Assembly: GCF_001667075.1 (NCBI RefSeq)
Contig: NZ_LZIL01000035.1
Span: 124,001-188,000, forward strand
Origin: Mycobacterium sp. 852014-52450_SCH5900713
Lineage (GTDB): Bacteria; Actinomycetota; Actinomycetes; Mycobacteriales; Mycobacteriaceae
DNA length: 64,000 nt
Reading direction: 5' to 3'
Positions 7,174 through 15,756 of the stretch are shown here, piece after piece (the first letter of the stretch is position 1; each line of letters opens with the position of its first letter). The translations under genes were made by a program, and so were the position numbers. The notes under the pieces are model-generated. The model did no database searches. It saw only the letters and a list, made by a program, of their open reading frames with translations, and had not been told where the DNA came from.

Positions 7174-8412
7174 ATGGCCGAGCCGGCGACTGTCGAGGAG
7201 CTTGAACAGAGCATTCGGGACGCACAGGACAGATTCAACGAAGGCATGGGTGCCGACGGCGACGCATCGCCATACCCGATGCTCAAGAAGCTGCGTGCAC
7301 AGAGCCCGGTGCACGCCGGCTGGCCGGAGATGGGGATGGTCGGCAATTCGGGTGACGGCCCGCCGACCTTCACCGCCTACACGTTCGACACCGTCAAGGC
7401 CATCTTCACCGACAACATCACCTTCAGTACGCGCTGCTACGAAGATGTCGTCCGGCCACTCCAGGGGCCGACCATCCTGGAGATGCAGGAACCCGAACAC
7501 GCGGTCTACCGCAAACTGCATGAGTTCGCCTTCGCCCGCTCTTCGATGAAGCGCTGGGACGCCGAACTCGTCGGTCCCTTGGTGGAGAGAACCATCGCGA
7601 AATTCAAGGACGCCAAGCGTGCCGACCTCGTCGATGCGGTGTTCATGCCGATCCCGGTGCGGGTGATCGCAGCACTGCTGGGACTTCCGGATGCCGATGT
7701 GCTGCAGTTCCACCGACTCGCCATCGACCTGCTGGGCTTCCGCGGGGACATGGAAGCCGCTTTGCGCGCATCGGCCGAGATGAAGGAGTACTTCGTCGGG
7801 ATACTTGCCGACAAGCGAAAAGCCCCGAAGGACGACATGGTTTCGATCCTGGCCGGTGCCGAAGTCAATGGCGTGAAGATGTCCGACGAACAGATCTACG
7901 GTTTCATGCGCAACCTGCTGCCGGCCGGCGCGGAGACGACCTCGCGTTCGACGGCCAGTCTGGCCCTGGCGCTATTGACGCATCCCGACCAACTCGACGC
8001 CGTCCGCGACGATCGCAGCTTGCTGCATCAGGCCATCGAGGAAGGGATCCGCTGGGAAACCCCGCTGCTCAACTTCATGCGCGAGGTCACCTGCAATACC
8101 GAGATCGGCGGAGTGCAGCTTCCCAAGGGCGCAACCATGATGCTCAGTTTGGGAAGCGCGAATCACGACGAGACACGTTGGGAAGAACCAGAAAAGTTCG
8201 ACATCTTTCGGGAGCGTAAGCCGCACATCGGCTTTGCTCACGGCGCACATGTGTGCCTTGGTATGCACTTGGCCCGGCTTGAGACCACCAAGATTTTCAA
8301 CGCGCTCTTCGACGAACTCCCCGACCTGCGGCTTGATCCCGACGCACCCCCGCCGTACATCACCGGCACGATGTTCCGTTCCCCGCCCCGCCTCGACGTC
8401 GTGTGGGATTGA
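7174..8412 (+). CDS. Cytochrome P450
   Basis: 412 aa soluble bacterial P450. The oxygen-binding I-helix motif AGAETT is at 251-256, ExxR at 290-293, and the heme loop FAHGAHVCLG ends with thiolate ligand C361. The start is ATG with GAGGAG 7 nt upstream. No ferredoxin or reductase is adjacent. It probably hydroxylates a lipid, terpenoid or steroid-like substrate. The gene lies 12 nt before DapB-like 3, so the two form an operon under the S3/S4 operators. The CYP sub-family cannot be assigned by eye. Confidence 0.92.
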   Translation: MAEPATVEELEQSIRDAQDRFNEGMGADGDASPYPMLKKLRAQSPVHAGWPEMGMVGNSGDGPPTFTAYTFDTVKAIFTDNITFSTRCYEDVVRPLQGPTILEMQEPEHAVYRKLHEFAFARSSMKRWDAELVGPLVERTIAKFKDAKRADLVDAVFMPIPVRVIAALLGLPDADVLQFHRLAIDLLGFRGDMEAALRASAEMKEYFVGILADKRKAPKDDMVSILAGAEVNGVKMSDEQIYGFMRNLLPAGAETTSRSTASLALALLTHPDQLDAVRDDRSLLHQAIEEGIRWETPLLNFMREVTCNTEIGGVQLPKGATMMLSLGSANHDETRWEEPEKFDIFRERKPHIGFAHGAHVCLGMHLARLETTKIFNALFDELPDLRLDPDAPPPYITGTMFRSPPRLDVVWD

Positions 8413-8424
8413 AAGGGGTATGCG

Positions 8425-9471
8425 ATGCCACGGGTGATCCAGTGGGCCACTGGCGTTACCGGGATGATTTCGCTTCGTCACGTCATCGAGCGAGCGGATC
8501 TGGAACTGGTCGGGGTGCGCGTCTATGACCCCGCGAAGGCGGGAGTGGACGCCGGCACGCTGTGTGGTTGCCGCGAGGTCGGACTTCACACCACCGCCGA
8601 TCGCGACGAGATCATCAACACCGACGCCGACGTGGTGCTCTACATGGGCAAGGTCGAGACGGACACGCCGGGCTGTTTTGCCGACGTCTGCGAGTTGCTC
8701 GCGTCGGGCAAGAACGTCGTGGCCACCGGGAGCCGTTTCATCCATCCCCGTTCGCTGCATGCCTCGTTGGCAGATGACATCGAGAACGCCTGTCGCACTG
8801 GACAATCCTCGTTCCTTGGGGTCGGCCTATACCCGGGATTCTTCGGCGAATCACTTGCGCCCGTCCTGTCGCGACTCACCGCGCGTACCAGGCGGATCAG
8901 CGTGCGTGAAGTCCTGAATTACTCGACCTACGCCAGCCATGATCTGATTTTCAATGCCATGGGTTTCGGACATACGACCGACGATACGACGCCGCTGCTG
9001 ACCAACACCGATTACGCGGCGAGCGCCTGGATCGGCAGTGCCACCGTGCTCGCACAGTCGCTGGGGCTCAAGATCAGGTCCGTGCAGGGTTTCCGCGAGG
9101 TCCAGACCACGCCGCGGGCGTTGACCGTGGCCGCCGGCGAGATCCCTGCGGGCACGGTTGCCGCCATGCGCTTCGGCGTCGAGATCGATTGCGGTGCAAC
9201 CACCGTGGCTGTCGAGCACCTCACCCGGATGGCCGATGACCTCGCGCCGGACTGGCCGACGGAGATCGGATACGAGCTGAGCTTTGATGGCGAGCCGAAC
9301 CTGAAGTGCCACCTCGTGATCGGCTCGCACGATCAGGATCACGCCAAACAAGGCTGCTTGGCCACCGCCATGCATGCGATCAACGCGATACCGACGGTGA
9401 TGGCGGCCGATCCGGGCCTCTACGACGTTTCCACGATCACCCCATTTGTCGCGCACTGGACCAACCGCTAG
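8425..9471 (+). CDS. DapB-like NAD(P)-binding protein (paralogue 3)
   Basis: 348 aa, beginning MPRVIQWATGVTG. It has the family motifs VGLYPGF and AMHAINAIPTVMAADPG. AAAGGGG precedes the ATG by about 7 nt. It is downstream of and probably co-transcribed with the P450 at 7174, which argues that the protein handles the oxidised product. It is convergent with paralogue 4, and the two stop codons interlock in the tetranucleotide CTAG (9468-9471). Confidence 0.82.
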   Translation: MPRVIQWATGVTGMISLRHVIERADLELVGVRVYDPAKAGVDAGTLCGCREVGLHTTADRDEIINTDADVVLYMGKVETDTPGCFADVCELLASGKNVVATGSRFIHPRSLHASLADDIENACRTGQSSFLGVGLYPGFFGESLAPVLSRLTARTRRISVREVLNYSTYASHDLIFNAMGFGHTTDDTTPLLTNTDYAASAWIGSATVLAQSLGLKIRSVQGFREVQTTPRALTVAAGEIPAGTVAAMRFGVEIDCGATTVAVEHLTRMADDLAPDWPTEIGYELSFDGEPNLKCHLVIGSHDQDHAKQGCLATAMHAINAIPTVMAADPGLYDVSTITPFVAHWTNR

Positions 9472-10565
9472 AGCGCCCCCGGACTTCGATTGCCGAAACC
9501 GGTGTAGCTGCGGACCAGCGGGAGATCGGCCATCGTCGCGAACCCTGCCGGCGCGGCGCACACGGCCGGAATGGCGTTGACGACCTGCATGGCGACGGTG
9601 ATCAATCCAGCCCTGACGTGCTCCTCGATCGAAGCATCGCGCGAAAAGCTGGCCAAGGGAAAGAAGTGCGTCCGCATGGACGGATCGCCCTCGATGGTCA
9701 GCGTCCACCCGTCAAGGGGTTTGGGCCACTGTTTGGGGTACTCGCCGCCGACCGTCCACAGCGTCTCGAACTCGACCAGCGTCTCCCCGTTGCGATGGCC
9801 GTCGAAGTTCCACCGCTGTCCGGCGGTAGTACCGGCTTTGACAACGTGGTCGAAGATCTGCAAGTCCTTTGTCGCGGGGACGGCTTCAAGCGTGACTGAG
9901 ACATCGTCGATGTCGCCGTTCAAGACGTCCGAGATGAACCACGTCTGCTCGACGAACAGTCTCGTCAGGAAGCTTAGGTACTCGTTGGCCGTCGGCGTGA
10001 CCTCCTCGATTGGCCGACCGAACCACATCCCGTCGAAGGTGATCTCGGTGCTCTCCCACAGCGTCCAGTCGGCGCGCTCCTGCAGCGTGATCCGATCGAT
10101 GGTGCGGCTCATCCCGGACAGCGCGAGCGGCAGCACCCCGGACAGGTTGCCGGGGTTCAGGCCGCTGCCGTGGATGGTGCTGCCTCCCTTGTCGCACGCG
10201 GCCTGCAGGCGCGCGCGGTCGGCTTCCGGGATCCGTCGCGGGTGGAACAGGAACGCCGGCGTTGCCACGTTCTTTCCGCTCGCCAAGAGAGCGCACACGT
10301 CGTCAACATCGGTGAACGACGGCGCGTACAACACCAAGTCGGCGTCGAGCGCGAGGATCTGCGCGACGTCGGTGGTTGCGGTGACGCCGATCGGCTCTCT
10401 GCCGACCAGCGTTCCGATGTCCACGCCGTTCTTCTCGTCGGAATACACCCGCGCGCCCACCAATTGGAGGTCTGGCCGGTGATCGATGATGGCCCTGACC
10501 ATCTCGCTGCCCACGGCGCCGGTGGCCCACTGGATGACTCGTAGTGGACGGGTGCTGGTGGTCAA
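9468..10565 (-). CDS. DapB-like NAD(P)-binding protein (paralogue 4)
   Basis: 365 aa with RVIQWATGAVG at residues 9-19, SGLNPGN in the centre and AMQVVNAIPAVCAAPAG near the end. The TTG at 10565 is preferred (AAGGGAG, 7-nt spacing, giving MTTSTRPLRVIQW); an ATG-type start at 10589 has no ribosome site. It is divergent from the P450 at 10672. It is closest in motif pattern to paralogues 2 and 3. Confidence 0.8.
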   Translation of the reverse strand: MTTSTRPLRVIQWATGAVGSEMVRAIIDHRPDLQLVGARVYSDEKNGVDIGTLVGREPIGVTATTDVAQILALDADLVLYAPSFTDVDDVCALLASGKNVATPAFLFHPRRIPEADRARLQAACDKGGSTIHGSGLNPGNLSGVLPLALSGMSRTIDRITLQERADWTLWESTEITFDGMWFGRPIEEVTPTANEYLSFLTRLFVEQTWFISDVLNGDIDDVSVTLEAVPATKDLQIFDHVVKAGTTAGQRWNFDGHRNGETLVEFETLWTVGGEYPKQWPKPLDGWTLTIEGDPSMRTHFFPLASFSRDASIEEHVRAGLITVAMQVVNAIPAVCAAPAGFATMADLPLVRSYTGFGNRSPGAL

Positions 10566-10650
10566 GTATCGACTCCCTTCGCGTCGCATCGCGGATCTCC
10601 AATGTATCGGCAGTGCTGTGTTCTTAAGGCAAAAACTCGTTCCGGCAGCC

Positions 10651-10666
10651 GATAACGCCTATTCTC
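10651..10666. promoter_or_regulatory. GAGAA-type operator, P450 promoter
   Basis: Read on the minus strand the site is GAGAATAGGCGTTATC, one base different from the site at 37902-37917. It overlaps the -10 of the P450 gene at 10672 and lies in the divergent region with DapB-like 4. Confidence 0.55.
10660..10665 (+). promoter_or_regulatory. Putative leaderless -10 of P450 gene
   Basis: TATTCT followed by 6 nt and the GTG start at 10672, with no Shine-Dalgarno. The hexamer is embedded in the operator-like site at 10651-10666. Confidence 0.5.
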
Positions 10667-10671
10667 ATCCT

Positions 10672-11868
10672 GTGACATACAGGGTGAAGGTTGACCCGTA
10701 CTACGACCCGTTCGACTTCGAGATCGATGACGACCCGTATCCCGTGTGGAAACAGCTGCGTGACGTCGCACCGCTCTACCACAACGACAAGTACGGCTTT
10801 TACGCGTTGAGCAGACACGCAGATGTCGCGCGCGAGCTGGTGAATTGGAATGACTACCGGTCCGGTAAAGGCACGACCATCGAAATCATCCTCAGCGGGG
10901 TCGAGGTGCCACCCGGGATCATCCTGTTCGAGGACCCGCCGATTCACGATTTGCACCGGCGATTGCTGTCAGGGGTGTTCACGCCGCGGCGGATGGCGGC
11001 AATCGAACCGCTGGCCAGGGAGTTTTGCCGGCGCGCGCTGGAGCCCCTCGCGGACGCCGACACATTCGACTTCATCGCCGACCTCGGCGCCTGGATGCCG
11101 ATGCGCACGATCGGATTCCTGCTGGGCATACCTGAGGACAGGCAGGTCGCGATCCGGCGGCACACCGACCGGCTCCTCGAATTGAAAGACGGCGGGCTCG
11201 CCCAGGTGGCCGATGACATGCTGACGCGTCAGGGGTCGATGCTGCAGGAGTTCATCGACTGGCGCTACGACCACCCCTCCGATGATCTGATGACCGAACT
11301 GGTCAACGCCGAGGTCGAGGAACCGGACGGTAGCCGCAGGCGGTTGACACGTGCAGAGGTGCTGACCTACACGGGCACCGTCGTGGGCGCCGGCAACGAG
11401 ACCACGACGAGGTTGATCGGCTTCGCCGGGCAGCTGTTGTCCGATCACCCCGACCAGCGCCGGGAGCTCGCAGCGGATTTCAGCCTCATTGCCGGGGCGG
11501 TCGAGGAAGTGCTGCGCTACGAGGCCCCGTCACCCGTGCAGGCGCGCCATGTCGCCCGTGACGTCGAACATTATGGGCAGACGGTTCCCGAAGGGTCGGT
11601 GATGTTACTACTCAACGGATCCGCGAACCGCGATGAACGCCAGTTCGCCGACGCCGATCGATTCGACATCCACCGGCGGGCGGCACATCTGTCCTTCGGA
11701 CACGGCATCCACTTCTGCCTGGGTGCTGCGCTGGCGCGCGTTCAGGCACGCATCGCGCTTGAGGAAGTGCTCACCAGGTGGCCCGACTGGGAAGTCGACT
11801 ACGACAACGCCAAGCGTGCGCACACCACCAGCGTTCGCGGCTGGGCGAACCTGCCGGTGCGGGTCTGA
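10672..11868 (+). CDS. Cytochrome P450
   Basis: 398 aa P450 with AGNETT at 240-245, ExxR at 279-282 and heme loop FGHGIHFCLG with ligand C349. The GTG start at 10672 gives the normal P450 N-terminus (MTYRVKVDPYYDP) and fits a leaderless promoter. The next gene, an AveC-like membrane protein, starts 1 nt after its stop, so the two are translationally linked. Substrate unknown; the AveC-like partner hints at a polyketide-, sterol- or terpenoid-like molecule. Confidence 0.92.
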   Translation: MTYRVKVDPYYDPFDFEIDDDPYPVWKQLRDVAPLYHNDKYGFYALSRHADVARELVNWNDYRSGKGTTIEIILSGVEVPPGIILFEDPPIHDLHRRLLSGVFTPRRMAAIEPLAREFCRRALEPLADADTFDFIADLGAWMPMRTIGFLLGIPEDRQVAIRRHTDRLLELKDGGLAQVADDMLTRQGSMLQEFIDWRYDHPSDDLMTELVNAEVEEPDGSRRRLTRAEVLTYTGTVVGAGNETTTRLIGFAGQLLSDHPDQRRELAADFSLIAGAVEEVLRYEAPSPVQARHVARDVEHYGQTVPEGSVMLLLNGSANRDERQFADADRFDIHRRAAHLSFGHGIHFCLGAALARVQARIALEEVLTRWPDWEVDYDNAKRAHTTSVRGWANLPVRV

Positions 11869-11869
11869 C

Positions 11870-12934
11870 ATGACGAACACTGTTGACAGCAGCCCCGACT
11901 CTCGCGCCACCGACGTGGCCAGGCCTCGGTTCTCGCGATGGCCGGCACGAGCTGGCTGGGGGCTGTTCATCGTCGCCTACCTGGTCTTTGCGGTCATCAC
12001 CATCGCGACGATCCAAACCGGTCTGCACGGTGACCCGACCAGGACGAATCCGCATCCGGATCCTGCGCCCTATCCGCCGTTCCTCGGCTTCGACAACTGG
12101 CCACTCGCCGTGTCCATCAGCTCGATTCCGATGGCGGTCGGCTTGATCGCCACGCTGGTAGGGCTCTCCTATAGACAACGCAAGGTGCACTGGGCGGTCG
12201 TGATCGCCTTCGCCGGGTTGATCACTGGTGCGCTCGATCCGCTCGCCAACTGGGCAACCTTCGCGATCTTCGATCCGCGCATGTTGCATTTCCCGCTGAC
12301 CTGGCCGTATGTCAACATTTCGCCGGATCTTGAACCGGCGTTGGCGTTCCTGGGCGGTTACGCCGCCTACTATCTGCTCACCGGACTCGCGATCTTGAAA
12401 CTGCACAACCGCTTCGTCGCACCGTTGATCCCGCGCACGAGTTGGCTTGCGCACCATCGGCTTGTCGCGGTTTTCCTCGGTGCGGCCACCGTGGCAATTC
12501 CGATCAACGGCCTGGTGCAGTTCACCTGGATGAGGTGCGGCATCTTTTTCTACACGGAAGCGGTCGGCCCCGTGCTGCGCGTCGGGCATGTCCATTTCCC
12601 GCTGATCATGGCGGTGTACGACTCGTTCATCTTCGCGATGGTCGCGGTGATGTGCGTTCGCGACGAGGATGACGAACTGGTGCTGATCAGTCGCATCGCG
12701 CGATGGTTGCCGCCACGCCGAGGACGTCCGAAGCTGACGTTGACCCGACAGTTGCTGATCTCGGTGACCGCGGGGCTCGTCACTTTCGCGGTGCCGCTGG
12801 CTGTGCTCGCCGGCCTGCGGGCGGCGGGCGTGTCCGAGCCCGCCTACGACCAGAACCCTTATCCGAGTGTGAAGGTCTATGACCCGTACGGCCATCTGCA
12901 GAACGCGGGCAAGCCGGGGCCGTTCTACAGGTGA
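11870..12934 (+). CDS. AveC-like multi-pass membrane protein
   Basis: 354 aa integral membrane protein with about seven hydrophobic segments (near residues 30-51, 77-100, 105-133, 155-178, 196-219, 241-262 and 293-318). The sequence between them, including DPLANWATF and an MRCGIFFYTE segment, resembles the AveC-like family named after the avermectin spirocyclase/dehydratase. The biochemical role of mycobacterial members is unknown. The ATG is 1 nt after the P450 stop, indicating coupling, and DapB-like 5 follows after 43 nt. The call rests on remembered family features and could be wrong; membrane topology is secure. Confidence 0.65.
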   Translation: MTNTVDSSPDSRATDVARPRFSRWPARAGWGLFIVAYLVFAVITIATIQTGLHGDPTRTNPHPDPAPYPPFLGFDNWPLAVSISSIPMAVGLIATLVGLSYRQRKVHWAVVIAFAGLITGALDPLANWATFAIFDPRMLHFPLTWPYVNISPDLEPALAFLGGYAAYYLLTGLAILKLHNRFVAPLIPRTSWLAHHRLVAVFLGAATVAIPINGLVQFTWMRCGIFFYTEAVGPVLRVGHVHFPLIMAVYDSFIFAMVAVMCVRDEDDELVLISRIARWLPPRRGRPKLTLTRQLLISVTAGLVTFAVPLAVLAGLRAAGVSEPAYDQNPYPSVKVYDPYGHLQNAGKPGPFYR

Positions 12935-12977
12935 TTCGCGCCAGGCCCAGCGCCGAACTGAAAGGGGCAGTGAAACA

Positions 12978-14075
12978 TTGGCAACTGATGCTAAGCGCCA
13001 CTACCGCGTGGCCCACATCGGTACGGGATTGACCGGCCGCGAGGCGTTGCGGGCAATCATCGACGATCCCGTGCTGGAACTGGTCGGCGTCAAGGTGTCG
13101 ACACCGGAGAAGGTCGGGGTGGATGCGGGCCAACTCTGCGGGGCGGCGGATGTCGGTGTAGCGGCAACCGGCGACACATCAAAGGTCTTGGCGCTGGCCC
13201 CGGACTGTGTCGCGTACTGCGCGACGGCGGTCCGGCGCGAACAGGAAGTCATCGCAGACATCGTCACCTACCTCGAGGCGGGCATCAACGTGGTGACCTT
13301 CTCGACCATCCCGTTGGTCTATCCGGCCGCGGCGCCCACCGAATGGCGCGAGGCTCTGGAAAGCGCGGCGCGGAAAGGGAATTCAACCTTCTACGCGACC
13401 GGCAGTGAGCCGGGTTTCATCAGCCTGAACATCCCCACCGCTCTACTCGCTGGGGCAGGTCGGGTCGACTCGTATCGGATGGACGAGTACGCGCTCGATC
13501 TGGACAAGGCGTATCCGATCTGGGACGTCCTGCACGAGTCGATGGGCTTCGGGAAGCCCGACGGTCACGTGCCGGTTCGCATCGCCTCGGGAAAAGTGAA
13601 CAAGGACTGGGAAACCGTCGTGCGCTACATCGCTGACATCCTCGGATTCGCGCTCGACCGGATCGAACTGGATTGGGAGAGGCTGCTTGCGCCGACGGAT
13701 CTCGACACCGCGCTGGGTGTCATTCCCGAGGGGACGATTTGTGCCCACCGCTGGCAACTGGCCGGCGTGGTCGGCACGCGACCGGTTGTCGCCGTGCAAT
13801 ATTTCGCGACAGTCAGCAGCACGCCGTGGCCGGATCGCTGGCCGAAGCCCGCACGTGAGGGCGAGGGCGGAATGGTCTTTCGCCTGCACGGCAGTCCGAG
13901 TATGAGCGTGGAGTTGCATTTCGAGCAGTCGGCAACCGACCGGGTGAACCCAGGCGTCGCGGTCACGGCGATGGCCGCTGTCAACGCGATTCCGGACGTC
14001 GTCGACGCCGCGCCCGGTGTGATCGCTCAACCGCTGTCGGGACCTTCGATCGTAAGCCGGCAGTCGCGCACCTAG
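12978..14075 (+). CDS. DapB-like NAD(P)-binding protein (paralogue 5)
   Basis: 365 aa. Its glycine-rich motif is divergent (RVAHIGTGLTG, residues 10-20), with TGSEPGF in the centre and AMAAVNAIPDVVDAAPG at the end. The TTG at 12978 is chosen, with GAAAGGGG upstream; coding further upstream overlaps the membrane-protein gene and is low in family similarity. It is the third gene of the P450/AveC-like unit. It is convergent with the SDR at 14072, with the stops interlocked in CTAG. Confidence 0.8.
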   Translation: MATDAKRHYRVAHIGTGLTGREALRAIIDDPVLELVGVKVSTPEKVGVDAGQLCGAADVGVAATGDTSKVLALAPDCVAYCATAVRREQEVIADIVTYLEAGINVVTFSTIPLVYPAAAPTEWREALESAARKGNSTFYATGSEPGFISLNIPTALLAGAGRVDSYRMDEYALDLDKAYPIWDVLHESMGFGKPDGHVPVRIASGKVNKDWETVVRYIADILGFALDRIELDWERLLAPTDLDTALGVIPEGTICAHRWQLAGVVGTRPVVAVQYFATVSSTPWPDRWPKPAREGEGGMVFRLHGSPSMSVELHFEQSATDRVNPGVAVTAMAAVNAIPDVVDAAPGVIAQPLSGPSIVSRQSRT

Positions 14076-14893
14076 GTTCCGGTCACGCCGACGTCGACGG
14101 GAATGGCGGCAGCCGTGACGTACCGCGATTCGTCGGATGCCAGCCATGCCACTGCGCCGGCAACGTCTTCCGGCATCGTGACCGCGTTGGGAAGTAGCTG
14201 TTTGGAAAAGCCGTTGTGCAGAGCGGGGTTCGAGCTCGCGGCGTCCGCCATCGCCTCCAGCATTCGACCCGTGCCCATCGGGGTGGCGACCGATCCCGGA
14301 TGAAGACTGTTTACCCGGATATTGTGCTTACCGAGTTCGGCTGCGAACGCGCGCGCGAGTCCGACGATTGCGTGCTTGCTGGCGGTATAGGCGATCATGA
14401 ATGGCTCCATCGTCAACCCCGCAGCGGAGCCGATGAGAATGATCGACCCGCCCCGGCCGCCGTTGATGATGTGCCCTGCACCCGCCATGACGGTGTTCCA
14501 CGTCCCGACCAGGTTCACGTCAACGACGTCTTGGAAGTCGCGGGCCGTGACCTGATCCCATGGTGCGGGCACACAGATGCCCGCATTGGCGACGATGACG
14601 TCGAGTCGTCCGAGCTCTGCGACAGCCTCCGTAACTGCCGTGCACATACCATCGTGGTCGCGTGTGTCAACGATTGCGGTGACGGCCCGTCGGCCGTTGG
14701 CTTTGACCAAATCCGCGGTCGCAGCCAGGTCCGCTGGCGTTGCGGAATCGTATGGGACGCACGTCGGGAGCGGGCCCGCGAGGTCGGTCAGGATCACATC
14801 GGCGCCGTCGGCGCTGAGCCGCTGCGCGTGGGCGCGCCCCTGGCCGCGCGCCGCGCCCGTGATGAGGGCGACCCGGTCGGTCAACTCGGCCAC
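14072..14893 (-). CDS. Mycofactocin-coupled SDR family oxidoreductase
   Basis: 273 aa SDR with TGAARGQGR at about residues 12-20, an insertion after the second strand (VPYDSATPADLAATADLVKANGR) and Y-x3-K as YTASK. That insertion and the GQGR motif are typical of SDRs that keep NAD tightly bound and pass electrons to mycofactocin, as established for the family. It probably oxidises a secondary alcohol such as a P450-derived hydroxyl group. No mycofactocin biosynthesis genes occur in the window. It is divergent from the SDR at 14974. Confidence 0.82.
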   Translation of the reverse strand: MAELTDRVALITGAARGQGRAHAQRLSADGADVILTDLAGPLPTCVPYDSATPADLAATADLVKANGRRAVTAIVDTRDHDGMCTAVTEAVAELGRLDVIVANAGICVPAPWDQVTARDFQDVVDVNLVGTWNTVMAGAGHIINGGRGGSIILIGSAAGLTMEPFMIAYTASKHAIVGLARAFAAELGKHNIRVNSLHPGSVATPMGTGRMLEAMADAASSNPALHNGFSKQLLPNAVTMPEDVAGAVAWLASDESRYVTAAAIPVDVGVTGT

Positions 14894-14917
14894 ACGCGTA
14901 CGCTACACCAGACGAGA

Positions 14918-14935
14918 ATAAACATTAACGTTTAT
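14918..14935. promoter_or_regulatory. 18-bp palindrome in divergent SDR promoter
   Basis: ATAAACATTAACGTTTAT is palindromic at 8 of 9 pairs. It is flanked by GAGAAT half-sites at 14914-14919 and 14937-14942. It lies between divergent SDR genes (starts 14893 and 14974) and is a likely operator. Confidence 0.5.
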
Positions 14936-14960
14936 CGAGAATCGATGTTGCGATCAGTGG

Positions 14961-14966
14961 TAGCGT
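14961..14966 (+). promoter_or_regulatory. Putative leaderless -10
   Basis: TAGCGT with 7 nt to the ATG at 14974 and no ribosome site. Weak hexamer. Confidence 0.35.
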
Positions 14967-14973
14967 CCGGCCC

Positions 14974-15756
14974 ATGGGTGTGCTCGACGGTCAGACCGCA
15001 TTCATCCTCGGCGCATCGGGGGGGATAGCCCAAGCGAGTGCAAAGCTATTGGCCCTCGATGGGGCCGCGCTGTATCTGCTGGGCAGGTCCCAGTCCCGGC
15101 TCGAAGCCGTCCAAGAGGGCATTCTCGCTGTCGCGCCCAATGCTGAAATCGTGCTACAAGAAGGCGATCCGGAGGACGAGAACACTGTCAGACAGGCTGC
15201 GCAGTCGGCCTACGACGTGAAGAAGCGGCTGAACATCGTGATCGGCACCGTGGCCAGCGGGGGTACGGGCCCACTCGTCGAACAGGATCTCGCGACCTTC
15301 ACCGACTTCGTTATGGGTAACCTCCGATCGAACTTCCTCGCGATGCGCTATTCGGTACCGCTGATGATGGACGGCGGCTCGATCGTGTTCATCTCGTCGA
15401 CGTCGTCCAAGATCCCGATGGAGGGGCTCGGGCACTATTCGGCGGGCAAGGCCGCGCTTGAGATGCTCATCCGAGTCGCCGCATCGGAATTCGGGTCGCG
15501 CGGTATTCGCGTCAATGCGGTGCGGCCGGGGCTGACCGAAGCTGCTACCACGCAGGGCTATATCCATCTCGAGGAGCTGACGCGCAGCTTCCTCGAACGT
15601 GTCCCGTTGGGACGGCTCGGGGTTTCGGACGACATCGCCCCGGGGGTGCGCTACTTGGCCGGACCCGAATCCAGCTGGATGACCGGGCAGAGTTTCGCCA
15701 TCGACGGCGGCAACGAGGTCCGCGGAGCGCCGCGCGGACCCATGTTCACCGTCTAG
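14974..15756 (+). CDS. SDR family oxidoreductase
   Basis: 260 aa. The nucleotide motif is GASGGIA (about residues 14-20; the third glycine is replaced by Ala), the catalytic motif is YSAGK, and the C-terminal WMTGQSFAIDGG is typical of FabG-type SDRs. It is probably a 3-hydroxyacyl or alcohol dehydrogenase. It is convergent with DapB-like 6, with stop codons interlocked in CTAG (15753-15756). The promoter region shared with the mycofactocin-type SDR contains the palindrome at 14918. Confidence 0.82.
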   Translation: MGVLDGQTAFILGASGGIAQASAKLLALDGAALYLLGRSQSRLEAVQEGILAVAPNAEIVLQEGDPEDENTVRQAAQSAYDVKKRLNIVIGTVASGGTGPLVEQDLATFTDFVMGNLRSNFLAMRYSVPLMMDGGSIVFISSTSSKIPMEGLGHYSAGKAALEMLIRVAASEFGSRGIRVNAVRPGLTEAATTQGYIHLEELTRSFLERVPLGRLGVSDDIAPGVRYLAGPESSWMTGQSFAIDGGNEVRGAPRGPMFTV

